A stretch of 10,320 nucleotides of DNA from Clostridia bacterium. Its GTDB lineage: Bacteria > Bacillota > Clostridia > UMGS1883. Made by a program: the position numbers and the translations under genes. The number at the start of each line of letters is the position of its first letter. Position 1 is the first letter of the stretch. This document shows, piece after piece, positions 1-7,214 of the stretch. The stretch is taken from the NCBI GenBank assembly GCA_017468215.1, contig JAFUJG010000335.1:1-10320 (forward strand), given 5' to 3'. The notes below the pieces were generated by a model that saw only the letters and a list, made by a program, of their open reading frames with translations, was not told the DNA's origin and did not search any database.

Positions 1-1642
1 GATGCTGAGATGCAAGTCGTACACCGTCGGAAACGTGCTGAAGGATAATCCTTGCACTTTCCTCATAGGGCAGTTCATCGTGGGGGTTGCCGTCGCCGAA
101 CTGGTTTTCCTTAAAATAAATGGGCTGTTCCATTTTGCCTATATCGTGGTAGTAAGCACCTACACGTGCCAAAAGCGCATTTGCATTTACTGCCGCTGCC
201 GCCGCATCTGCCATATTGGCAACGGTTAAAGCATGATGGTATGAGCCGGGAGCCTTAAGAAGCATTTTTTTAAGAAGCTGATGCTCGGGATTTGAAAGCT
301 CGCCAAGCTTCATGGGGGTTATTACGTCAAAAATTGCCTCCCAGAAGGGAAGTGTGCCTATTGTAAGAACCCCGCCGAAAAAGCCGCCTAACAGGGCGTA
401 TGCAAAAACGATAAAAACATCAAAAATACCCTTTGAGGTGTCGATAAATATTGCCGAGTAGGAAAGCGCATAGGCAAGTGACGAAATAAGTGTTGCACTG
501 AGCATATGTGTACGGCGTCTCACACGTGAGAAAACATATGCCGTTGCACTGCCTGCCAGAATAAGCGCTAATGTAACGGATAAATCGTTTGTCTGTATAC
601 CTGCCAGAACTGCAGTTATCATGTTAACGCTGCAGGAGAGGTTGCCGCTTAAAAGCAAGGATATAAGCGCCGGGATAATGGCAAGGGGCATAAGGTAGAT
701 AAGGTTTTCGCTTCCTTTAACGGCAAAAAAGATGATAAATGCACCTATTATGGTAAGTGCAGAGCATATTACTGTGGTAATAACGGCATTGGGAGAAATC
801 TCCTTTTTGCCTACCGTAATGTAGTGCAAAACCACGAGTGCAATAACAAGGGCAAGAAGCGACATAACGCTTATAGTGTGGAAAACGTCAATCTGGATTT
901 CGCCCTTTACAAAGCCCATTTCACGGAGCATAGCAAGCTGAGCTGCCGTAATAATTTCACCCTTGCGTGCTATTACCTGGTTTTTCATGTATGTAATGTT
1001 GGAAACTGCGTTTGCGGCAATTTCCTTCTGCTTTTGCGTTTCTTCACTGTTAAAGGTTTTGTTTACCTCAATTGCACCGCTGCATAAAGCGTCGGCAAGC
1101 TCTGTAACAATTACCCTCGGGGGATTAAGCTTTGCAAATTCGGCGTTGAAGTAGTCAATACCTGCCTGGGTATCGGTAACACCCTCGGTCATAACCTTTT
1201 TAAGTATGTCGGGAGCGTTGCTTGCCAGAAGCTCAAAGTCACTATCCGAAAGATGAAGTGCAGCTATAAAGTTTTTCTCAGAGAGATATGTTTCGTTCTT
1301 TACTGCATAGGGAATTTCGCTCTGTATATCGGCACTCTCCGGGGGTTCTTCACGCTCGTTGCGGATATAGGCAAGAGCTGAGTTAACTGTTGAAAGAGCC
1401 AGGTCAACCTTGCCGAAATCGATGGTGTATATATCCTCAACACCGTCGGCGGCAGCCTTGCGCCTCTCCTCGGTGGTAACGGTATCCACTATATTACGTG
1501 TGGCATAAATATCCTCGGGGCAGACATTGCCTGCAGCAATGTCGTACTGTGTGGAAAAGCCCGTGGCAATAACCGTGCCCACAAGGACAACAAAGGTTAC
1601 TATAATAAGTGCTATGCAGATAATTTTCTGACGCAGAGTCAT
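1..1642 (-). CDS. pgpH: PgpH/YqfF-type 7TM-HD cyclic-dinucleotide phosphodiesterase, C-terminus beyond the window
   Basis: About 547 codons are present; the gene continues past the left edge. The N-terminus (MTLRQKII) leads into a membrane helix at about residues 7-27. An extracytoplasmic domain follows to about residue 250, then a bundle of hydrophobic helices from about residue 255 to 460. The start of an HD domain comes next, with a His-His pair at 469-470 (GSYHHALTV) and the HDIGK metal motif at 499-503. This order is that of the 7TM-HD family, whose studied members (Listeria PgpH) hydrolyse c-di-AMP at the inner face of the membrane. The ATG at 1642 is preceded by AAAGGAGAG and lies 13 nt after the phoH stop, so the two genes are cotranscribed. 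phoH followed by yqfF is the Bacillus order. The remaining HD residues lie outside the window, so activity cannot be fully judged. Confidence 0.93.
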   Translation of the reverse strand, partial: MTLRQKIICIALIIVTFVVLVGTVIATGFSTQYDIAAGNVCPEDIYATRNIVDTVTTEERRKAAADGVEDIYTIDFGKVDLALSTVNSALAYIRNEREEPPESADIQSEIPYAVKNETYLSEKNFIAALHLSDSDFELLASNAPDILKKVMTEGVTDTQAGIDYFNAEFAKLNPPRVIVTELADALCSGAIEVNKTFNSEETQKQKEIAANAVSNITYMKNQVIARKGEIITAAQLAMLREMGFVKGEIQIDVFHTISVMSLLALVIALVVLHYITVGKKEISPNAVITTVICSALTIIGAFIIFFAVKGSENLIYLMPLAIIPALISLLLSGNLSCSVNMITAVLAGIQTNDLSVTLALILAGSATAYVFSRVRRRTHMLSATLISSLAYALSYSAIFIDTSKGIFDVFIVFAYALLGGFFGGVLTIGTLPFWEAIFDVITPMKLGELSNPEHQLLKKMLLKAPGSYHHALTVANMADAAAAAVNANALLARVGAYYHDIGKMEQPIYFKENQFGDGNPHDELPYEESARIILQHVSDGVRLASQH

Positions 1643-1655
1643 TGTGCACTCTCCT

Positions 1656-2615
1656 TTATCTTATGTTTCGTTTGGATTCGTACTTTTCGTATGCGGCTAT
1701 AATTTTCTGAACAAGGGGATGACGGACAATATCCGATGCTGAAAGATGGCAAATCTCCAATCCTTCGATGTCACGGAGAATTTTAACCGCTTCCTTAAGG
1801 CCGCTTCTTTTGCCGTCGGGAAGGTCTATCTGGGTAACGTCACCTGTGATTACACAGCGTGAGCCGAAGCCTATACGTGTTAAGAACATTTTCATCTGCT
1901 CGGGGGTAGTGTTTTGTGCTTCGTCCAATATGATAAACGCATCGTCAAGTGTTCTGCCTCGCATATAGGCAAGGGGTGCAACCTCAATAGAGCCACGTTC
2001 AACGTATTTCTGATAATTTTCAAAGCCAAGCATATCTGCAAGGGCATCGTAAAGAGGTCTTAAATAAGGGTCAACCTTCATTTGTAAATCGCCGGGCAAA
2101 AAGCCAAGCTTTTCACCTGCTTCAACTGCAGGGCGTGTAAGGATTATGCGTGAAACCTCCTTGCGGCGGAAAGCATCCACCGCCATGGCAACTGCCAAAT
2201 AGGTTTTACCTGTACCTGCAGGACCTATGGCTATAACAACGGTGTTGTTCTTTATTTTGTCAACATAAGCCTGCTGACCCTTGGTTTTGCATTTTACAGG
2301 TCTGCCCTTGCTGGAAATGCAGATTGTGTCCGCACTTTTTGCATAATCGGGGCTGAGCCCTGCCTGAGCCATGTCGATAGCGTAACGTACAGCCTGCTCA
2401 GTAACCTCCTCGCCGTTTGAATACAGAGCAAAAAGGTTGTCAAAAACACCGGCTGCCTTTTCGCAGTCAGCATCGTCGCCTACGATTTTAATGGTTTCAC
2501 CACGGTTGGTTATCTTTACGTTAAACGCCTTTTCAATGAGCTTTACGTTAAAGTCAAAGCTGCCGAAAACAGCTATCGTCATATCAATTGTCTGTGATTG
2601 AATTGTCTTCTCCAA
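1656..2615 (-). CDS. phoH: PhoH family P-loop ATPase (PhoH/YqfE)
   Basis: The protein is 319 aa from a TTG start, the usual length for PhoH. A small N-terminal domain (residues 1 to about 95) precedes the ATPase domain. Visible motifs are Walker A GPAGTGKT at 131-138, Walker B IILDEAQN at 228-235, TGDVTQIDLP at 257-266 and a C-terminal SDIVRHPLVQ at 294-303. PhoH is a cytoplasmic ATPase related to the helicase core, linked in the literature to RNA metabolism and phosphate stress; its exact role is unsettled. The TTG at 2615 is chosen because GGAGG sits 7 nt upstream and the resulting length fits the family. A longer GTG start at 2660 would add 15 unsupported residues. The start overlaps the 3' end of yqfD by 32 nt, implying translational coupling. 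pgpH follows after 13 nt. Confidence 0.95.
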   Translation of the reverse strand: MEKTIQSQTIDMTIAVFGSFDFNVKLIEKAFNVKITNRGETIKIVGDDADCEKAAGVFDNLFALYSNGEEVTEQAVRYAIDMAQAGLSPDYAKSADTICISSKGRPVKCKTKGQQAYVDKIKNNTVVIAIGPAGTGKTYLAVAMAVDAFRRKEVSRIILTRPAVEAGEKLGFLPGDLQMKVDPYLRPLYDALADMLGFENYQKYVERGSIEVAPLAYMRGRTLDDAFIILDEAQNTTPEQMKMFLTRIGFGSRCVITGDVTQIDLPDGKRSGLKEAVKILRDIEGLEICHLSASDIVRHPLVQKIIAAYEKYESKRNIR

Positions 2616-3770
2616 AATCCATCCTCCGCTCTGCGGCAATAGGCTCCTCACAAAGAGCACGCATCGTCAGTATAACGTTATCGCCGTCGTCTGTTGTAAA
2701 AGATTCGATGCAGGTTACACCGTACCCCATTTGTATGAGTGAATTATAAAATTCATCCTCACTCATTTTTACCTTTGAGGGTATGTCATTGTCTTGGTAG
2801 GTAACGCTTACCTCGTGATATTCGTGCTTGGTAAAAGTGATACCAAAGGGGACAATAACCCTATTATTTTCTATAATATCATAGTTTGGGTATAAAATGC
2901 TACTGTTTATGTAAAGTTTTAATCGAAAATTTTCAAAATTTACACTTAATTTTTCAGTTTTTTGCCCTGTTGGTGTGCGGATTTCAATTTTTTTGGGTAT
3001 GGTCACGGTTTTTTCTTCCCATACATTGCCGAAAACCTGACCTGAGGCGTGGATGTATTTTTTTTTTCCTCATCTGCTGCCATGCTGCCCTCAATAAGAA
3101 GCTGCCCCTTTAATACAGTATCTCCTTCTTTGACAACGGCAATTCCGTTGGTGGGGAATATTTTTGTAATGACCGCATCGTGGGTGGAGTAAATATTGTA
3201 AAAAGCATTTTCGTCATACACCTGCGGGGGGAGAGTGCGTTCAACATATTTTACAATTGCACTTGCACCTCGAATGTCTACCCAAAGCCACAAAAGGTCG
3301 GGATTTTGGATAAGCATGGTGTTTTTTATCTTTCCACGGTCTATGGTAAATTTAAAGGCACCACGTTTCACCCCCAGCTCCTTCAGCTCGCTAAGCAGCT
3401 GAGCTTCACGCTCCTTTGGTGCGTCTACTATATTTACGTGCCATATGATTTGCGAGGATAAAAACAGCAATAAAAAAATAACAGCAGGCGCAAAAACCAG
3501 AAGCAGGCGGTTGCGCTTTGATTTTAAAATGCTGTGCAGTCCTGTGGAGGATATTACCTCTACGGACAAATCCTCGGGAAGGTACTGTGAAAGCAGAAGC
3601 TCGGCTCCCTTGCAGCTGACGGAAATAACAAGCGTGTGCTCATCCACGGACGTGATATCACGGACAAATATGCCCTTCTGGCGTGCAATATTTACAACCC
3701 TTTCGCAAAAAGTGCCCTTTATCTGTATGCGGCATATGCCGAAAAGAAAATCAATAAGCCTGTGTCTCAT
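2584..3770 (-). CDS. yqfD: Sporulation protein YqfD, interrupted by an apparent frameshift
   Basis: Two minus-strand reading frames together make one YqfD. The first (3770 down to 3003) gives 255 aa with a membrane helix at about residues 88-110 (after KSKRNR) and an extracytoplasmic segment. The second ends at 2584. The split falls at ten A residues (minus strand, 3067-3058). With one more A (or one -1 slip) translation continues as KKYIHASGQVFGNVWEEKT and into TIPKKIEIRTPTG, giving about 395 aa, against about 398 for Bacillus YqfD. The stretch ASGQVFGNVW resembles the conserved YqfD segment before the C-terminal domain, so the downstream frame is genuinely coding upstream of its first start codon (GTG at 3006). 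The ATG at 3770 has AGGAG 7 nt upstream; that RBS overlaps the end of yqfC. YqfD is a sigma-E-dependent sporulation membrane protein in Bacillus. The break could be an assembly error, real inactivation, or slippage-dependent expression. Confidence 0.85.
2623..2627 (-). promoter_or_regulatory. Ribosome binding site of phoH (GGAGG), inside the end of yqfD
   Basis: On the minus strand GGAGG is followed by 7 nt and then the TTG at 2615. It is the only good Shine-Dalgarno near the phoH N-terminus and decides in favour of the TTG start over the upstream GTG at 2660. It lies within the last codons of yqfD. Confidence 0.75.
3058..3067 (-). repeat. A10 homopolymer at the yqfD frame break
   Basis: Ten consecutive T on the plus strand (A on the coding strand) follow GAGG. 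With ten A the reading frame runs EEKKNTS and stops at 3003. With eleven or eight A the YqfD frame is restored. Such runs are hot spots for replication slippage, transcriptional slippage, -1 ribosomal slippage and base-calling error. Confidence 0.9.
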
Positions 3771-3781
3771 GAAAACACTCC

Positions 3782-4060
3782 TCACTCAAAGCAGAGATTT
3801 TTAATTTTGCCCTTTACGCAGATGCTTTCGTTTGTCATAAACCCAAGGCTAAGCTCTGTGCCGTCAATGCGGAGAATTCCGTCGGTGGTGTTTAATCTGA
3901 CAGCGTTGGGTGAAAAGTCTAAAAGACCTTTAAAATTGTCAATTTCGGCTCTTGAGGTGCCGTAGAGGGTTATATTCGGAAGGTCGCCAAGTGTACCGCA
4001 GGCTATATCAAATGCGTTTTCTGCCTTTGATATAAGGCGGGAAGCAGCTTTTTTTGCCAT
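3782..4060 (-). CDS. yqfC: Sporulation protein YqfC
   Basis: This 92-aa protein has the compact beta-rich composition and length of YqfC. The central segment (about residues 41-60, NFKGLLDFSPNAVRLNTTDG) and the C-terminal GKIKNLCFE are typical of the family. YqfC is found only in spore formers, always next to yqfD, and is sigma-E-controlled in Bacillus; its molecular role is not established. The ATG at 4060 is preceded by AAAGGA about 9-10 nt upstream. Its TGA (3784-3782) overlaps the ribosome binding site of yqfD, so the two are coupled. It is the first gene of the minus-strand operon. I could not identify a convincing sigma-A or sigma-E promoter in the 156 nt upstream. Confidence 0.9.
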   Translation of the reverse strand: MAKKAASRLISKAENAFDIACGTLGDLPNITLYGTSRAEIDNFKGLLDFSPNAVRLNTTDGILRIDGTELSLGFMTNESICVKGKIKNLCFE

Positions 4061-4166
4061 AAAAAATCATCCTTTCGCTCACTCAAAAATTTAAGCGTAT
4101 CTGTCCGTGGGTAAGGTGCGAGGAGCCCGACCCAATATGCTCTTTTCTTGTTAAAACCATATTAGG

Positions 4167-4195
4167 TTCAACTTCTCTCACCATATACATATATT
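4167..4195 (+). promoter_or_regulatory. Possible weak promoter of the YlbJ-like gene
   Basis: TTCAAC, 17 nt, then TATATT lies just upstream of AAGGAG (4201-4206) and the ATG at 4217. The -10 matches five of six sigma-A bases but the -35 only three. A sigma-E promoter would be expected for a sporulation gene, but no correctly spaced pair was found. This is a weak call. The rest of the 4061-4216 gap holds only the two ribosome binding sites and a short GC-rich patch near 4100-4135. Confidence 0.3.
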
Positions 4196-4216
4196 TATTA
4201 AAGGAGTGATTGATTT

Positions 4217-5164
4217 ATGTTTTTATTGGTTGCAATTGTCCTTGTTTTGTTCCCGCACCAAGCCGCCGAGGGGGCGGCAGAGGGGCTGAGATTTGCTCTT
4301 GAAAGGGTAATAGTTGCCATATTGCCCTTTTCGGCAATTTCCTCAGCGATGGTTTTTTCGGGATATGCACAAAAGATAGGCAAGCTTGCTTCCCCCATTT
4401 TTATAAGGCTTAATCTTAACCCTTACGGTGCAATTGCATATATTGCAGGCCTTTTGGGCGGATACCCCACAGGCTGCAGAACAGTATGCGACATGTACCG
4501 TGAAGGCCTTATTGACAAGGCGGATGCCGAAAGCATGCTTTGCTATGTTAATAACGGAGGCCTTGTTTTTGCAATGAATGTTACAGGCATTGCCATGTGG
4601 AAGGATGTACGTGCAGGGCTTTACATATTTTTTGTATCGGCAATTTCGGCACTGATTGCATCGCAGCTTTTTAACAGAGGATGCAGGGTAAATTCGGCAG
4701 CTATTACCCCAAAAGAAAAAACGCCCTTCTGGGCGGCTCTGGGACGTGGCATTGGTGCAAGTGCAGGAGTTGGGGTAAATATAGTCGCCTCCTTTGTGGT
4801 GTTTTACGCTATAGGTGAGGCACTCAATCTGGAAAAAGTACCTTTTTTAATGGGGGTATGGGATATGACCAAGGGCATAAGCTACTGTGCCCAATTAAAA
4901 AACCTGCCTTTGGCAGTGCTGTTCTTTTCCTTTGGCGGTGCTTCGGTTATGGCACAGAGCACCGCTGTTCTGGCAGAGTGTGAGCTGAGTATGAGGCAGA
5001 TGATAAAAGGCAAGGCTGCATCTGCTGCCATTGCATTTTTGATTACATATACAGCCAAAGCCCTTGCAGGCGGTATATGGGAGAGTTCGGTTTTAGCAAT
5101 GCTTGCACTTATAGTGATAGTTGTGGGAATAAAGCTAATAAAAAAGCTCTATGCTTTCGCATAG
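4217..5164 (+). CDS. YlbJ-like integral membrane protein (nucleoside-recognition/Gate family)
   Basis: A 315-aa polytopic membrane protein with hydrophobic segments near residues 1-12, 31-50, 68-84, 133-151, 181-200, 230-251, 267-283 and 290-307. Residues 78-88 (GLLGGYPTGCR) correspond to the SGYPxGA motif of YlbJ. VNNGG (111-115), WDMTKG (215-220) and FGGASVMAQS (239-248) fall where YlbJ has its N-x-G, E-x-T-x-G and GG-S-x-x-AQ signatures. YlbJ is a sporulation membrane protein related to nucleoside-recognition (Gate) domains and needed for normal spores in Bacillus; its transported ligand is unknown. At 315 aa this is shorter than Bacillus YlbJ (about 408), so it may be a shorter clostridial homologue. 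AAGGAG precedes the ATG by 10 nt. It is divergent from the yqfC operon, consistent with a sporulation locus. Confidence 0.75.
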   Translation: MFLLVAIVLVLFPHQAAEGAAEGLRFALERVIVAILPFSAISSAMVFSGYAQKIGKLASPIFIRLNLNPYGAIAYIAGLLGGYPTGCRTVCDMYREGLIDKADAESMLCYVNNGGLVFAMNVTGIAMWKDVRAGLYIFFVSAISALIASQLFNRGCRVNSAAITPKEKTPFWAALGRGIGASAGVGVNIVASFVVFYAIGEALNLEKVPFLMGVWDMTKGISYCAQLKNLPLAVLFFSFGGASVMAQSTAVLAECELSMRQMIKGKAASAAIAFLITYTAKALAGGIWESSVLAMLALIVIVVGIKLIKKLYAFA

Positions 5165-5174
5165 AGCCTTTTTT
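5140..5174. terminator. Bidirectional Rho-independent terminator between convergent genes
   Basis: A perfect 9-bp stem GCTCTATGC/GCATAGAGC (5146-5154 and 5159-5167) encloses a 4-nt loop. It is flanked by A6 on the left (5140-5145) and T6 on the right (5169-5174). Read on the minus strand the loop is GAAA, a stable GNRA tetraloop, followed directly by T6. It therefore serves both the plus-strand YlbJ-like gene and the minus-strand DUF1858 gene. The left arm contains the last codons of the YlbJ-like gene, and its stop codon lies in the right arm. Confidence 0.88.
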
Positions 5175-5217
5175 GCCGTGTGTTTTCTCCTCTTTGATGC
5201 ATAGTTACAACTATTGC

Positions 5218-5240
5218 CAAAGAGTGTCGGAGACACTTTG
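5218..5240. other. Small inverted repeat downstream of the DUF1858 gene
   Basis: AGTGTC (5223-5228), GGA, GACACT (5232-5237) can form a 6-bp hairpin, extended by CAAAG/TTTG with a bulge. There is no good T-tract on either strand. It may be a processing or pausing element in the DUF1858 transcript 3' end, or chance. Confidence 0.35.
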
Positions 5241-5252
5241 TTCTGTGTTCAA

Positions 5253-5456
5253 TTATTTACTTGCCAAAAAGTCGTTAATCTTCTGAACAAGCTCATCGGG
5301 GTCAACACCGTGAACAAGAGCTGCCTGCTCTAAGCTTTCGCCGGAAGCAGAAGGACAGCCAAGGCAGTGCATACCGATTTCAAAAAAGATAGGAGCTGTT
5401 TCGGGGTCAATTCTCAAAACGTCCATAATAATTGTATCCTTAGTTACCTGTGCCAT
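5253..5456 (-). CDS. DUF1858-domain CxxC protein (hybrid-cluster-protein-associated type)
   Basis: A 67-aa protein beginning MAQVTKDT, almost entirely a DUF1858 domain: a helical mini-protein with GMHCLGCPSA at residues 28-37 (Cys31 and Cys34), followed by SLEQAALVHGVD. The family is common in anaerobes, alone or fused to redox proteins. The CxxC is proposed to be a redox disulfide or metal site, but no reaction is proven. The ATG at 5456 is preferred because GGAGG (5465-5469) lies 8 nt upstream; a start five codons earlier would overlap that site. It is monocistronic by appearance, with its own consensus promoter (5489-5517) and the 5140-5174 terminator downstream. Read-through from the HAD gene upstream remains possible since no terminator separates them. 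Confidence 0.9.
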   Translation of the reverse strand: MAQVTKDTIIMDVLRIDPETAPIFFEIGMHCLGCPSASGESLEQAALVHGVDPDELVQKINDFLASK

Positions 5457-5488
5457 TGTTATTACCTCCAAAAATTTAGTCTGAAAAC

Positions 5489-5517
5489 ATTATATTCATA
5501 AATTAAGATATTGTCAA
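5489..5517 (-). promoter_or_regulatory. Perfect sigma-A consensus promoter for the DUF1858 gene
   Basis: On the minus strand TTGACA (5517-5512), exactly 17 nt, then TATAAT (5494-5489): an exact match in both hexamers with optimal spacing. The expected start is near 5482, giving a leader of about 26 nt that contains GGAGG. The -35 overlaps the TGA of the upstream HAD gene (5516-5514). Confidence 0.9.
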
Positions 5518-6557
5518 CATGATTCTATCATGCCCTTTATTGAGGGCAAAATATACTCAGCCTTTTCCTTTTCAAAGTAGCCTCTTGCACTTTCACCTGA
5601 AATACCTGTAAGAACTGCTAAAAAGTCGCAGCCCATACGCTTTGCGGCGAAAAGGTCGCTGCCTGCATCACCAACTATAAGCGCCTTTGAGATAAGGCTT
5701 TTGTGGTACTCGCCTGCGATAATTTTTTCATCGGGATAGCTTGTGCGGTAAAGTGCTTTAAGGAAGATGTAGGGCTCGGGCTTGGTAAGAATAACCTTTT
5801 TACCCATTTTGAGAAAATGCTGCTCTGCCTGTGTGATATGAGTGTAGGTTGCAACAGCGTCAGGTTCGAAAAACTTGCCTATATCCCACAAACGGACAGG
5901 GTTTGAAACATCACGGTCACTTCTTCCTGTGGCAACCATGAGCTTTTTGCCGCTTTCCTTAAGGGTTGACAAAACAGTTAAAACATCATCAAGTGCTATT
6001 GCGGGAATTTCACGCATCTCCATAGATTCCTTACCCTGACAGCGGGGCTTCACATTGTAGAAAACCTCGAACTCGTCACTGCCGAAGTACCATTCCTGGA
6101 ATGTGTCACGGCACATGTTCCATACAGGCTCGTTACGGCTGCATACCTCAACGGGTAAACCAAGCTTTTCGCTGAGAAGCTGTGCACATTCTGTGTATAG
6201 GTCAAAGGCTAAAAGCGATGTTTGTGATATGTAGTCGTAAACCTCTTTATAGGACTTGCATTTGCCCGAAAGCATGTATGCAAAGACAATGTAGCCTAAA
6301 TCCCAGTTGGAGTTTACGCCTCGCTCTTTAACAAGGGTGATGGTCTTGTCACCAAAAAACACCTCGTTGCGTATTTCTTTTACACGGCTGAGTGCATCGG
6401 AGGGGTCAAAGGGTGTTATGCCGTAGTAATGGTTGGCATTTAAAAGCTCATAAACCGTCAGTGCGGCAATGTCCCAATAGTTTTCCTCGCTTGTGATAAC
6501 GCCGTCCATGTCAAAGATAATGTATTCGTATTTGTCAAGAAACTTTGCACACTTCAT
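5514..6557 (-). CDS. HAD-superfamily phosphatase in a his-like cluster
   Basis: A 347-aa cytoplasmic HAD hydrolase. Motif I is FDMDGV (nucleophile Asp16, acid/base Asp18), motif II is VATGRS (Thr210), motif III the Lys in LTKPEP (Lys259), and motif IV VGDAGSD (Asp297, Asp301). All catalytic positions are present. A cap of roughly 170-180 residues sits between motifs I and II, longer than in standard C1-capped phosphatases; it includes NYWDIAALTVYELLN and a Trp/Cys-containing stretch near 146-157. Its ATG overlaps the hisB-like stop (TGATG), so it is translationally coupled as the last gene of the unit. By position it could provide a phosphatase step analogous to histidinol-phosphatase, but the sequence does not look like HisB-N or HisN, and the substrate is unknown. 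It could also be a general phosphoglycolate-type phosphatase. Confidence 0.85.
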   Translation of the reverse strand: MKCAKFLDKYEYIIFDMDGVITSEENYWDIAALTVYELLNANHYYGITPFDPSDALSRVKEIRNEVFFGDKTITLVKERGVNSNWDLGYIVFAYMLSGKCKSYKEVYDYISQTSLLAFDLYTECAQLLSEKLGLPVEVCSRNEPVWNMCRDTFQEWYFGSDEFEVFYNVKPRCQGKESMEMREIPAIALDDVLTVLSTLKESGKKLMVATGRSDRDVSNPVRLWDIGKFFEPDAVATYTHITQAEQHFLKMGKKVILTKPEPYIFLKALYRTSYPDEKIIAGEYHKSLISKALIVGDAGSDLFAAKRMGCDFLAVLTGISGESARGYFEKEKAEYILPSIKGMIESC

Positions 6558-7171
6558 CAGATTTCCTCTACCTCGAAGGTTACCTTGCCTGCAACACCGC
6601 TTGTCATACCCTTGCGGGCTTCGTCAACAGAAAAGGCATTTTTAAGTGCTGTGCCGAAGGAACGGAAAACAGCCTCCCATACATGGTGAGTGTTTTCGCC
6701 TCTTTCAAGGTCAATCTGAACAGTACAGCATGCTCCCTGGCAGAAAGCGTCAAGGAACACAAGAAGCTCCTCACTTGCCATGCCTTCAACGTGCTCAGAA
6801 ACCTTTACCTTGGGATAAAAGCCGAAAAAGGCTCTCTGCTCAAAGCTGATTGTTGTGTGAGCCAAGGCTTCGTCTATCATGCCGAAACCGTCGCCGAAGC
6901 CCATAACACCATCTGTTGTTTCAAGCTTTTTTGCAAAGGCTTTACCAAGCGCCTGGCCAAGGTCCTCTGTTACAAGATGTGCAAGACAAAAGTCTGTAAG
7001 GTTAACCTGGGCTTCAATGTTGAAATTCGACCTCCATACAGTCTGCTCAATCATGTGATTCAAAAAGGGGAGAGGTGTTCTGATGCGGCTTCTGTAGTCC
7101 TTTTTAACAGGACCGTCAGAAAGGATTACCTGCATTGTACTTTCTGTTGTTTTACGTGTAACTTTAATCAT
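6557..7171 (-). CDS. HisB-like (imidazoleglycerol-phosphate dehydratase fold) protein with degenerate active site
   Basis: A 204-aa protein with the two-repeat IGPD fold: ET near 10, PFLNHM (35-40), TEDLGQALG (68-76), MIDEAL (98-103) and ENTHHVWEAVF (159-169). Length fits monofunctional HisB. Several positions conserved in the true enzyme differ. FLDHM has Asn38 for Asp; the His of RHG appears as Arg47; the first HHxxED is HLVTED (65-70) with Leu66; the His of the LH pair before the second motif is Gln152; the Lys of FKA is Arg170; and the C-terminal STKG is absent (MTSGVAGK). The second HHxxE (162-166) is intact. It therefore probably binds metal poorly or differently, and may not dehydrate IGP. 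The ATG at 7171 has AGGTGA 6 nt upstream. It lies 43 nt after hisD-like, and its TGA overlaps the HAD ATG. Family membership is firm; function is open. Confidence 0.82.
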   Translation of the reverse strand: MIKVTRKTTESTMQVILSDGPVKKDYRSRIRTPLPFLNHMIEQTVWRSNFNIEAQVNLTDFCLAHLVTEDLGQALGKAFAKKLETTDGVMGFGDGFGMIDEALAHTTISFEQRAFFGFYPKVKVSEHVEGMASEELLVFLDAFCQGACCTVQIDLERGENTHHVWEAVFRSFGTALKNAFSVDEARKGMTSGVAGKVTFEVEEI

Positions 7172-7214
7172 TATAAATCACCTGTATTTCATAAGGTTTT
7201 ACGCCCGACAGTAA

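Noticed and set aside
824..1154. Plus-strand small frames opposite pgpH
   Set aside because: Antisense shadows of the membrane region of pgpH, without ribosome binding sites or domain features.
2616..2660. Longer phoH start at GTG 2660
   Set aside because: The extension lacks a good ribosome binding site and family support; TTG 2615 has GGAGG 7 nt upstream and gives the usual 319 aa.
2584..3006. A separate gene starting at GTG 3006 for the YqfD C-terminal part
   Set aside because: Conserved YqfD sequence continues upstream of the GTG in the same frame and no strong Shine-Dalgarno is present, so one interrupted gene is the better reading, though re-initiation is not excluded.
4061..4216. Sigma-E promoters for yqfC or the YlbJ-like gene
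   Set aside because: CATATT-like -35 elements (4158-4163 plus; 4133-4139 minus) occur, but no CATACA-like -10 lies at the 13-15 nt spacing.
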